The translations under genes were made by a program, and so were the position numbers. Positions 19,221 through 27,796 of a stretch of DNA of 64,000 nucleotides are shown in pieces (within the stretch, counting starts at the first letter, position 1; each line of letters opens with the position of its first letter). The notes under the pieces were generated by a model. The model worked only from the letters and a program-made list of their open reading frames with translations, did not search any database and was not told the DNA's origin. Source of the stretch: Hymenobacter cellulosilyticus (GTDB taxonomy: Bacteria; Bacteroidota; Bacteroidia; Cytophagales; Hymenobacteraceae). Where the stretch lies: positions 4,082,501 to 4,146,500 of the forward strand of contig NZ_CP095046.1 in assembly GCF_022919215.1 (NCBI RefSeq), in the 5' to 3' direction.

Positions 19221-21250
19221 TGGCTACTTCCCTCGTGTTACAGGATGGCCAACGCCTGCCCCTGGTCGATGGTCAACGGGTAGGCCTCACCGTGCAGGCC
19301 AACGACCTGCTTAAGCCCAACTCAGTTCAGGCCGACTATTCCAGCACGCTTACCCTGGCCGACACGCCCGAGGTGCGGGCGGCGCTGGAGCAGGCCCAGG
19401 AAGGTATCAGCCTGTCGGACATGCCTTATACCGAACTGCCCTGCACCCTGGAAACCCAGGGCCTGGAAGTGCTGCCCAATGCCGTAGCCATCATCGAGCA
19501 GCACCAAGCCGGCGAAGGCTTCGAAGCGCAGGTAGTGGGCGGCAACAAATCATTCTACGCCGCTATTGAGGGCAAGACGTTGCGGGAATTAGCTTTCCCG
19601 GCTGCTACCGAACACGACTGGACCCACACCAATGCTGTAGCCGGGGCTGCCCACACAAGCTGGGAGCAGACCTACGTGTACGACCTCTACGACCGGGGCA
19701 AGGGCGGTCCCCTGGACGGCAACACCGTGCACCTGCACAATGACGAGCTGCTGCCCAGTGTGTACGTCCGCTCCATCTGGGAGCAAATCTTCTCCGAGTC
19801 CGGCTACCGCTGGGCCGGCCCGCTGCCCACGCTGTTTGATCATCTGCTCATGCCTACGGCCACGCCGCCGGGCTATGGGGAGGAAGTGCGTACGGCCACG
19901 AAGCTCGTGGCCGGCATCGACAACACGGACGAGAAGCATCAGGTATTCGCCAACGCCTACGATGGGCGCGAAGAAAGCGTACTGACGATGCCCTACGACT
20001 ACACCGGGGCCCGCTATGGCTACTTAGCCCCGACCCTGCCCGGCGTTCACAGCACGGTTACCTTCCGCTGGAAAGCCCCGTTCGTGTGCTACATCAACGC
20101 GGCTGCTTCTACGGTAGTCACCATTGATTCTCCCTACGGCTCGGGCCGGGCCCAGCTGTTTTTCTACATCGGCTCCCGCGAGCTCACGGGTGGCACGCTG
20201 CTGGAGAGTAAAAAAACCAGCCAGACGCCCACTCGGCTCTCGCCTTCAGTGAACTTGAGCCGCTACCTGATCCAGAAGGGCGAAGAGCTGGAAGTACGCA
20301 TTAAGCTCAGCCCGGGCGAGTCCTAGGGCTTCTTCCTAAAATGGGGCTCCGAAGCCTTCACCGGGCGCATCTTCGTCGATAAAGACGGCAACACGCTGCC
20401 GCTCGACAGCTTTTCGGTGGAAATCCTGCCTGACTTACCGCCCACCGGCCGCCTACGACTGCAGGACCTGCTTCTGAATTGGCCGCTGAAGGACTTTGTG
20501 AAGGGCGTGGTGGGCCTGTTTGGTCTGACGCAGCAGACCGACCCCTATACCCGGGTCGTGTCGTTTACGCCCACTGGCCCCGCGCTGGCTGCCAGCCTAG
20601 CCATGGCGCCCGACTGGCAGCCTCGCCTCGATGCCAGTGAGCCCACTATCCGGCTGTTTCATTTGCCCGGCGTGGTGCAGCGCAATGATTACCGCTACAA
20701 AGAGGACAGCGCCAACCCGGATTCCGCCCAGGGCCTGGGGGATGACTTCCTGCTATGCCCCGATACCACCCTGGAGCGTAGCCAGGAAGCGCTTACGCTG
20801 CCCTGGGCCGCTACCGCAGTCGGCACTAGCGGGCTGCTGTTGCTGCCCGTGTATAAGCTACGGCTGGGCGCGGCCTCGGTGGAGCCGCAGTACGATAAGC
20901 AGAGCCCGGTACCGCGGCTGGTGATACACGAGCAGGTCCGTACCGTGACCGTAACGGACGGTACCGCTCGGGCTAACATCAGCCCCCGGGTCAGCACGTT
21001 TGCCGGCTTGAGCTTCGCCTTCGCCACGGACCTGTTGCCGGCTTACTACGCTCACCTGCGCGCTGTGTATGCGAGGCCCCTCATCCTAAAGCCCGCTGTG
21101 CGTCTGAGCGCCCAGCAGGTGATGGACTTTAACCAGCTCGTGCCCGTGTAGCTGGAAACGGAAGGCAGCTATTTCTACTGCAATAGAATCGACAACTGAG
21201 AAGAAGGCCAAGCCTCGACGCCCGTGGAGTTGCTACGGCTGATGTTTTAA
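19220..21250 (+). pseudogene. Phage tail / baseplate hub-like protein with in-frame stops
   Basis: A single unshifted frame of 677 codons containing three internal stops: TAG at 20324-20326 (between PGES and GFFLKWG), TAG at 21149-21151 (LVPV-stop-LETEG), and TGA at about 21197 (RIDN-stop-EEGQ). Text on both sides of each stop is coherent protein in the same frame, so these are substitutions rather than ends. Features include RIFVDKDGNTLPLDS, a repeated GLFGLTQQTDPYTRVV-type segment, and the final SYFYCNRIDN-x-EEGQ, which resembles the end of baseplate proteins of Bacteroidetes phages, where an aromatic residue normally fills the stopped position. Read through, it would be 676 residues. Confidence 0.6.
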
Positions 21251-21379
21251 GGTGAACACCCTAATCACTGGCAAAGCCGCTGTCTTTCATGTCACTTATA
21301 GAGTAATATTGTCCTTTCTATATAATAACGAGGTGCACATATTTGCGCCTTGTCTTTTCATTTATTAAGCCCATTTTCA

Positions 21380-22755
21380 ATGAAAAAATATTTTACCACT
21401 CTGCTCTCCGCTACAATCTTTTGCGTCAGTATTCCGCAACAAGGACAAGCCCAAATAGTGAACGGCGGCTTTGAAGCCTATAATCAAATTCCAAGAGGAA
21501 GTCACAATATTGTCAGGGCACCTAACACTAAGGTCGCAGGAGCTTATGATGCCGCCTATGATGACTTAGCAGCATGGTCCTCGTGGGGACCTTACACTAC
21601 AGCTGATTTTTTGTATAATTCACCAGCATCTGCTCCCATCGTTAATCCACAAGGAAGCCCAGCCTATGGCAAGTTTTTACCTCGCACTGGAAATGGGTGC
21701 GCGGCCATCTTACGGGAACCCGGCAGTTATAGCTTTGATCAATTTATTACACAGCGGGTGACAAACCTTCAAGTAAATCAAAGGTACCGCGCGAGTTTCT
21801 ACGCTCACCGGCAGCCAGGTGGTCAACTCGCCGAAAAGCTGCTGTTAGCTGTCAATTATTCCACCGAGCCTCTTCGGTATGTCTATAACCGCACTACTCA
21901 AAAACAGGATATATCTCCAACTCCCGATGTAATTATTGAGTCAGAGCCTATTGGCGACACGCCAACCTGGACCTTGGTAACAGGTACCTTTATTGCCCAA
22001 GCGTCCAGCGCTTCAATCTCCATTGGGTATAGCGAAGCAGGCCTTTCTTCCTATGATCCCAATCTCAGCGGCACAGGCGGATCATTTTATTATGCCATTG
22101 ATGATGTTTCGCTAACCCTGGTACCCTGTACACCTCCGCCTCCTCCAGACTTTAATCTGTTGCCGCTTCCCCGGGACCCAGGTGCAGTTCAGACATATGA
22201 TGTAAGGGTCCCTAACGGATATAGCACCGATTACTTTGAGGTAACAATTACCGAACCTGATCCTCCTTATAATGTCATAGGCGGAGGTACACTAGCCTAT
22301 AACGTGTATAATGGCCCCACCACCTACGGACTGCCTTCGGAGTTGCAGGGTTTCACCACGTTTCATCTTCATCTGATTGGGCCTATGCCTAATGCTGGTC
22401 CTAATCGGTATCGCGTCATTGTAACGGCAGTAGGATGCGATAGATCGACATTGATTAAAACATTCTCATTGACAGATGAACCCGGTTCAGGGGTGAATCT
22501 ACCCGGGCCGCAAAAGCGAAAGGGGACGATGCACAGAAGGTTCTTGCCTTCCCCAACCCCACAACGGACATACTTATGCTACCAGCCGGTACTACACAAG
22601 TACGAATCCTCAATAGCCAAGGAAGAGTAGTTGTTGAACAGCACTCATTGACTGCTGAGCAGTTCAATGTGGAAAACGTCCCGAATGGACTGTATCAGTT
22701 GCGCCTAGTTATTGAGGGTAAAACCCATACGCAACGAATCCAGATCAAGCATTAA
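21380..22755 (+). CDS. T9SS-sorted carbohydrate-binding-like protein (second cargo copy), frameshifted
   Basis: About 458 residues after one missing G near 22505 (CCGGGCCGCA). Signal peptide MKKYFTTLLSATIFCVSIPQ, then VNGGFEAYNQIPRGSHN, parallel to NGDFETRN of the copy at 15752-17107, through FYYAIDDVSLTLV. A Pro-rich linker and beta domain follow, and after the shift a T9SS sorting domain from VLAFPNPTTDILML to RIQIKH. The ATG at 21380 is chosen over one 30 bases upstream because it starts the signal peptide. The coding strand is visibly more A+T-rich than neighbouring phage genes. It sits between the tail gene and repeat copy E. Confidence 0.75.
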
Positions 22756-22809
22756 CGAGGAAAAGTGATTAGGCCTGCTGTGCAATTGGCCCACCAATTG
22801 GCTTGTTAA

Positions 22810-22850
22810 GAAACTGCGCGACGTTTTACCCCTGTTGCGCGACGGAATGG
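22810..22850 (+). repeat. Module-boundary repeat, copy E
   Basis: Contains gaaactgcgcgacgttttac and then ttgcgcgacggaatgg. A terminator hairpin follows directly, and the tape-measure start is about 50 bases downstream of the second motif, the same spacing as at copy D. Confidence 0.75.
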
Positions 22851-22876
22851 AGCCACGGCGTTTGCCGTGGCTTTTT
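22851..22876 (+). terminator. Rho-independent terminator
   Basis: A perfect 9-base-pair stem (AGCCACGGC / GCCGTGGCT) with a 4-base loop, followed by six T. It would stop transcripts coming from the T9SS cargo gene. Confidence 0.8.
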
Positions 22877-22895
22877 TCATGTGGTAGGTTGCCGT

Positions 22896-23027
22896 ATGAC
22901 CCAGGATACTACCGAAAAGCTCTTATTTGAAGTCAGACTTTCCAGCGAACAGTTGAAGGCGGAAATGGACAAGGTGCGCACCCAGCAGCGCGGCCTGACC
23001 ACCGACATTGCCAAGACGCGGCTATAG
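22896..23027 (+). pseudogene. Tape-measure protein stub
   Basis: Only 43 residues. The coiled-coil start (EKLLFEVRLSSEQLKAEMDK, then RTQQRGLTTDIAKTRL) matches the way phage tail tape-measure proteins of this phylum begin, but those run to many hundreds of residues. It ends at TAG (23025-23027), and the sequence after it is unrelated. The rest of the gene, and anything that followed it, seems to have been replaced by the 23.1-25.8 kb segment. Confidence 0.55.
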
Positions 23028-23075
23028 GCCGTTAATATAAACCACCGTTTTCGTGAACGCTCTTACCTTGGAGCT

Positions 23076-23693
23076 ATGGAAGAAACTGCCCACCGCTTCA
23101 CCGGTGCCCCCACCTGGAAACAGTCGTACTGGGCCGAGATGCTGGTCGAGTGCCCGAAGTGTGCACACGCCGCCTTGATTACGGCCGATGTAATGGCTAG
23201 TGACTTTCGGTATCTTGCCAACAGCACGTTGGCGTGTTCCCACTGTGCCCACACCGAAAGGACCGCAGAGGCGGTGGCGTACCGCGTGTCCATCCACAGG
23301 AATTGCGACACCTGCGGCAAGAAAGTCGCTAAGGTGATTCCCCGGTCGAAGCAGAAGGTGGAAACGCTGGCCGTTGCGTGCCCCCACTGCCACGTCACGC
23401 GCACTTACCAGCCGCGAAACGAAGCTTACCGGCTGACGTACCAAGGGTCCGGCCCGGGGGTAGACCCGATTTTCAACCTTCCGTTGTGGTTGCGGGCAGC
23501 CGTCAAAGGCCAGCTGTTATGGGCCTATAACCGGTCCCATCTGAACGACATCAAGCGCTACGTTGCCTCGCAATTGCGCGAAAGGAACATCGCTGGCCAT
23601 AACACCATGGTGGAGCGGTTGCCTCAATTCATCAAAGCGGCTAAAAACAGAGAAGCGGTACTCAAGGCTATCGAGAAAATAGAATACCGGTAA
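23076..23693 (+). CDS. Zinc-ribbon protein with four CxxC pairs
   Basis: A 205-residue protein. Cys pairs lie at residues 26/29 (CPKC), 54/57 (CSHC), 77/80 (CDTC) and 102/105 (CPHC), enough for two zinc ribbons, followed by a helical domain (LPLWLRAAVKGQLLWAYNRSH, then ERLPQFIKAAKNREAVLKAI). This matches the TFIIB-type zinc-ribbon hypothetical proteins scattered in Bacteroidetes chromosomes. It is not a known phage protein, so with the two genes downstream it probably arrived as an insertion. Substrate or partner unknown; nucleic-acid contact is plausible. Confidence 0.6.
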   Translation: MEETAHRFTGAPTWKQSYWAEMLVECPKCAHAALITADVMASDFRYLANSTLACSHCAHTERTAEAVAYRVSIHRNCDTCGKKVAKVIPRSKQKVETLAVACPHCHVTRTYQPRNEAYRLTYQGSGPGVDPIFNLPLWLRAAVKGQLLWAYNRSHLNDIKRYVASQLRERNIAGHNTMVERLPQFIKAAKNREAVLKAIEKIEYR

Positions 23694-24292
23694 TCGCTAT
23701 TTCGAGCGTATAAGTGAACGTGAACCGCTAAATGGGGAAGTGTAAAACAACCGAGGAAAAACTGTTAACCCAGCTTAGGGGCTACGATGTGGACGAAGAG
23801 TAGCGCTGTCTAGTACCATCGCGTCAACTGCTTCGGTCGCTATTCCTTTTTGTCGGCGGCGAATGACACGCTAAAAACAGCGTTGCGGTCCTTACGCCCA
23901 GCTGAGCGTAACTTTGGGGCTCCGTCACGACAAGAGCCACTTCTAGCCTTGGGTTACAGGGTGGGTTACACGTCGCATGTGACGAACAAGCACCACGCCG
24001 TTGGCCTTCAGCGCTGGTCAAAAAGTCGTGCGTCAGGGTCTTTGGGAAACGAGTTACCGAGCAGTCTGGCACAGGCCATGCTGTTGCTGCTAAGCACCAG
24101 GGGCTTTTTTCGATAGGCATGGTATTTCTTACCAATTGGTAACGCGGGTACTACGGGCGCGTCTCGATCTTTGCAGCGTAACTCTACGATGATGAAAGGC
24201 AAGGCATTCCTGATTGGCAACTGCGATTCTCTAGAGGCGCATATCGCCCTCTACCGCGTGAAAACTGGCTGTGTAGCCGCCTAAGTAGGTCC
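23694..24292. other. Gene-poor stretch in the inserted segment
   Basis: About 600 bases without a convincing gene. Very short frames exist (for example from about 23731, MGKCKTTEEKLLTQLRGYDV, and from about 24188, MMKGKAFLIGN), which may be gene remnants. A TTTGCAGCG just before the second could be part of a promoter for it or for the Crp/Fnr gene. Confidence 0.3.
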
Positions 24293-24819
24293 ATGGAAAA
24301 TCTACGCAAGGCTTTCGAGTTCGGCGGCGTGTTGAACGCCGAGGAAATTGCCCAGGTGACCGACCCGTTTGTGGCACAGTCACTGCGGGCGGGCGAGCAT
24401 TTCTTTGCCCCCGGCGACTACCCCAACCGTTTGGGCTTCGTCAGCGCCGGAGTCTGCCGACTTTACCTCGTGGGTCGGATGCCCGAGGAAGAGGCGACCC
24501 GGTGCTTCATTCGGCCCCACCAGTTCATCCTGGATCTGGAAAGCCTTCACAGCCACCGGCCCACCCAGGTAGGCATCCAGGCCCTGACGGCGTGCGAGCT
24601 GCTGGACAAGCGCATCTGGCAGCAACTCCTGGTAGAAGTTCCCAAGCTCTTCATCCTGAGCAAGCTACTGACGGAAGTAGCACGGCCCGGCAAAAATACG
24701 AGGAGTTCGTCAAGCGCTACCCCGACCTGGTCTTGCAGGTGCCGCAACACTACATCGCCTCCTATCTCGGCATTACGCCTCAGTCCTTAAGTCGCCTCCG
24801 TAAAGGCACCGATAGCTGA
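24293..24819 (+). CDS. Crp/Fnr family transcriptional regulator, frameshifted
   Basis: About 175 residues after correcting one missing base between about 24650 and 24700. The N-terminal part is a cyclic-nucleotide-binding-like beta roll (LRAGEHFFAPGDYPNRLGFV, then GVCRLYLVGRMPEEEATRCF), and the shifted frame gives the winged-helix end (HYIASYLGITPQSLSRLRKG), the usual signature of short Bacteroidetes Crp/Fnr regulators. It precedes the SDR gene on the same strand by about 265 bases and may control it. Its own ligand is not evident. Confidence 0.7.
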
Positions 24820-25085
24820 CGGCCCGGATGGCCGCGGTGCGGGCACAAGAGCCCTGGACGCCTCCAGCGTGCGGTTGCGGGTTCCGATTGCTCCCGGTAC
24901 GCGTCTCCTACGCCGGCCTCCAGAGGCCATCGCCAACGGCACGGACCAGGAATTTCTCAACGCCCGCGCCGCTCATAAGGCCAAGGAGCGTGCTCCCTAC
25001 CTCCTCTACGCAAGCGCTGAGTTCGGCCTGTTCCACGGGTTCGCTTTCAGCAAGTTTTTTCTAACGCATACATTTCACTTACACC

Positions 25086-25802
25086 ATGACACAGGTAGTT
25101 CTTATAACGGGGGGACAATGGGTATTGGTCTTGGCTTAGCGAAAGCCTTTCTGGCGCAGGGGGCGGCCGTCGCCGTTTGTGGCCGGTCACGCGAAGCCCT
25201 CGACCTCTTTTCGCACACCTACCCAGATGCACTGGCCGTCCAGGCCGATGTGACCCAGGCGGCGGACCGGACCCGCCTGCTCGACCGGGTAGCGGAGCGG
25301 TTTGGGCACCTCGATGTCTTGGTCAACAATGCCGGGCGCTTCGTCGAACGAGATTTCACAACCGGGACGGACCCGGCCGCCGACCTGGAGCAAGAGGTGG
25401 CGCTGAACCTTACGGCTCCCATCCAGTTGACCAGCGAAGTGCTCGTGCGCTGGCCGGCCCTGACGGCCCTCGTGTTCGTCACTTCCGGCTTTGCCCTGGT
25501 GTCACCCACGCGCGCCGACCTACGGGGCGGTGAAAGCGGGGCTGCACGGCTTCGCCGAGGGGTTGCGCCGGCAGCTGGCGCCCAAGGGCACGCATGTGCT
25601 TGAGTTGCTGCCGACCACCACCGACACCCCCGGCACCGCTCACGAAACGCGGAAGAAAATGACGACCGAGCAGGTAGCGGCGGTCACGCTCAAAGCCCTG
25701 GCCCGGCGGCAACCCTTGGCCTTGCCGGGACCCATGAAGCTGCTACCCACGCTGCTGCGGATTGCCCCACAGGCGACCAGCCACATGATCGCGAACATCT
25801 AA
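25086..25802 (+). CDS. Short-chain dehydrogenase/reductase (DltE-like), two frameshifts
   Basis: About 238 residues once two indels are corrected: one G missing in the G6 run near 25115, and one surplus base near 25511. The corrected protein starts MTQVVLITGGTMGIGLGLAK (cofactor loop TGGTMGIG), continues with DVLVNNAG, and has the catalytic Tyr-x-x-x-Lys in APTYGAVKAGLHGF. It is a classical NAD(P)-dependent SDR of the DltE-like group often placed next to a regulator. Substrate unknown. The 265 bases before it hold an open stretch (DQEFLNARAAHKAKERA) that may be a phage-gene remnant. Confidence 0.75.
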
Positions 25803-25814
25803 CAGTGTGGGCCC

Positions 25815-25965
25815 CACAAGGATAAGATAGCCCTCCTTTTCATGAACTATTGTCGATGCACGTCTACTGGCATGGCAAAGTGAACCTACAGCCCAGATCG
25901 AGTTCAAGAAACTGGTTCACCTTTCAAAGTTCAGGAAACTTCAATTGGAGATGAGTTTCCTGAAT
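25815..25965 (-). repeat. Regulatory block, right copy of an inverted pair
   Basis: The reverse complement of this stretch matches 6535-6690. It has iterons AGTTCAAGAAACT (25901-25913), AGTTCAGGAAACT (25928-25940) and the inverted AGTTTCCTGAAT (25954-25965), plus the shared promoter-like ctttgcc and the gtagacgtgcat leader. It points towards the end of the SDR gene, so here it controls no evident gene. It may mark an end of the inserted segment or a displaced promoter. Confidence 0.65.
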
Positions 25966-26059
25966 TCCTGGCTACTCGGAAGATTTCGGTAAGAACAAGC
26001 CATCTGGCCGGGGCTTTTTCTTTCTACATGCTACATATCTTACTGCTAGCAGATGTACT

Positions 26060-26308
26060 TTAAAGCACAGCTTTCCCCATAGCAGCCACAGCTCGGTACA
26101 CGGTCGGCACCGGCACCTCCATTTTCTCGGCCACTTGGCGTACGGCACTCGCGTTGTCTTCGGAGTAGCGAATGGAGGCGCGTAGGGTCTGCCAGCAGAG
26201 GTAAATGTCGCGGTTGGCATAGGCGGAAATACCAACAACCCCAGATTTATAGAGTACGGTGAGGTGGCCCGCTTCCTCCAGTTGGTTCATCAAGTTGGCA
26301 AGTGTCAT
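26060..26308 (-). CDS. Small phage protein with HTH
   Basis: An 82-residue protein starting MTLANLMNQLEEAGHLTVLY. It ends in a helix-turn-helix-like stretch (AVRQVAEKMEVPVPTVYRAV), which suggests DNA binding. Its start overlaps the end of the gene at 26305 by 4 bases (ATGA), so the two are co-transcribed and translationally coupled. The frame upstream of this ATG is open but has the Arg/Pro/Gln composition of a shadow frame. Confidence 0.5.
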   Translation of the reverse strand: MTLANLMNQLEEAGHLTVLYKSGVVGISAYANRDIYLCWQTLRASIRYSEDNASAVRQVAEKMEVPVPTVYRAVAAMGKAVL

Positions 26309-26535
26309 AGGTCGGCGCGGTTCCCGTTTAGCGTTAGTTTGTTCTGTCGTTCCCGTAGCTCGGAGAGGTTGAGATTTGGGGTAGGCAGGGCCTTGGTGGC
26401 TTGGTAGAAGACGGGGCCTAGTTCCTGGGTCACGCTGCGGGCTAGTTGCTGGTAGTCGATGGGTAGGCTTTGATTGTCTATAGACAAGGCTAGCTTGTCG
26501 TAGTCGATGTGGGAATTGTTGGCCGCTGCCGGCAT
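26305..26535 (-). CDS. Small phage-type hypothetical protein
   Basis: A 76-residue protein (MPAAANNSHIDYDKLALSID...) with a repeated IDY motif and a C-terminal amphipathic helix (LSELRERQNKLTLNGN). It is the first gene of a two-gene minus-strand unit just before the lysis module. No family is recognised. Confidence 0.45.
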   Translation of the reverse strand: MPAAANNSHIDYDKLALSIDNQSLPIDYQQLARSVTQELGPVFYQATKALPTPNLNLSELRERQNKLTLNGNRADL

Positions 26536-26729
26536 CCACGCCGTGTCGAAGCGGACTATGCCCGCTGCGGCGAATTTCGGGTTGAGGCCCCCTGAGTAAA
26601 ATTATGCTGACCCTGGCCGTGGCCACGATGGGCTATGCCTTTATGTAGGGCGGCATGCGCCTGTTCCACACCTGCTTGCACACGTGGGCCAAGACTGATT
26701 TCAAAACCGCTTTTCACGCTCTCTCCCCA

Positions 26730-27291
26730 ATGGAAAATCACCGTCTTCACCATCTTCTAACTGGGCTTGCTCTTCTTCTTTGCCCTCTGCTGGCTTGGGG
26801 CCAGCCTAGTCGCGTAGTCGAACGAACCGCCTGCGTCCTGCAGTGGTCCGCTTCACAGCTGGGAGTGCGTGAGGCCACCGGCCACAACGACGGCCCCGAA
26901 ATCGAAGCCTGGCAGCAGGCCGTGGGGCGGCCCGTGGTGCGGCGTGTATCAGGCGGCTGGCCAGCGGGAGTGTTGGTTGCCCTACCCGCAGGGCGCCGCC
27001 GGCTCTTACAACTGGTTTCTGCCGAGTAGCTCGCGCACTTATTATATAAAAGGGAAGCGGGGCTCGGTGGATCTCATTCAGCCCGGGCACCAGGTAGGGT
27101 TCTACTACGCCAACCTGGGCCGCATTGCGTATGTCGCCCGCACGGTGGCCCCAACCCGCAAGCGAGGCAACCGCGGCTGGTACTGCAATGAAGGCAACAC
27201 CGGGACGGGCGGCGGACGAGATGGAGCCGGCGTGCATGTGCTGTTGCGGGCCTCCTGGGAATTTTACGCTACCGCGAATTGGCTCAACTAA
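26730..27291 (+). CDS. Endolysin-like cysteine peptidase / amidase, frameshifted
   Basis: About 187 residues after one indel near 26936. A signal-like start (LTGLALLLCPLLAWG), then QLGVREATGHNDGPEIEAW, then after the shift a Cys-containing PWCGVYQAAG, and LIQPGHQVGFYYANLGRIAYV. This is the pattern of CHAP or NlpC/P60-like phage and exported amidases that cut peptidoglycan, with the nucleophile in PWCG. The position after NLGRIA, where His is expected (usually RIAHV), is Tyr here (TAT), so the enzyme may be inactive. The frame is also open upstream to an ATG at 26604 through a TAG at about 26646 and may hold the end of a holin-like protein. The stop overlaps the next gene (TAATG). Confidence 0.6.
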
Positions 27292-27623
27292 TGCGCTACC
27301 TAGTACTGGGACTACTCACCATCGGACTGCCCACTTGCAAGATTGTCGAAGCCGGCGGAGTCGACGGAAATCAAACGACCATCACCGGCGATGGTAACAC
27401 GGCAGCCACCGCCACCAAGCCCGGCACCATGGCCACCGGTACCAGCGCTAGCGCTACCGAGGTAAAGAAGTCGGACGGAGTAGCTGCAGGGGAAGGTAAC
27501 ACCGTGACGCCTGCAGCACCGAGTACGTGGTGGAAGTGGCTGCTGGTCGGCATGGCACTGGGCTACCTGGGGCCGAAGCTGCTCAAACTGGGTAGCCGGT
27601 TTGTCTGGCCGGAACCGACCTAA
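27291..27623 (+). CDS. Lipoprotein-like lysis accessory protein
   Basis: A 110-residue protein with a lipobox-like start (LGLLTIGLPTC, Cys at about residue 16), a Ser/Thr/Ala/Gly-rich linker, and one membrane span near the C-terminus (KWLLVGMALGYLGPKLLKLG). Start codon overlaps the endolysin stop, so it is in the same operon. The layout, lipid-anchored linker plus a membrane helix, would suit a spanin-like factor, but this is inferred from context only. Confidence 0.45.
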   Translation: MRYLVLGLLTIGLPTCKIVEAGGVDGNQTTITGDGNTAATATKPGTMATGTSASATEVKKSDGVAAGEGNTVTPAAPSTWWKWLLVGMALGYLGPKLLKLGSRFVWPEPT

Positions 27624-27681
27624 TATATTTGACCCGCCCAGGTTTCACAGAGATGTGTACTGGGCAAAGCCTATTGCAGCA

Positions 27682-27711
27682 AAAAAGCCCCAACTCGCGT
27701 CGGGGCTTTTT
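27682..27711 (+). terminator. Rho-independent terminator of the lysis operon
   Basis: A stem AAAAGCCCC / GGGGCTTTT with an 11-base loop and following T run, 60 bases after the last lysis gene stop. Confidence 0.8.
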
Positions 27712-27796
27712 ATTTTCCTCTATTTTAATGCTGCTCTAACTACGCAAGCAATGGGGTATTTGCCTGGCTAAACAGCCACTTCTTATTCCAAACGGG

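Noticed and set aside
9753..21250. TAG reassigned to Trp as a phage-specific genetic code
   Set aside because: TAG also ends the terminase (next start 4 bases later) and the fibre gene (terminator just after), and normal TGG is used throughout; a TGA also appears. Kept only as a weak alternative.
22810..22850. The module-boundary repeats as integron attC sites
   Set aside because: There is no integron integrase nearby, the repeats are direct and lack the paired R/L box structure of attC.
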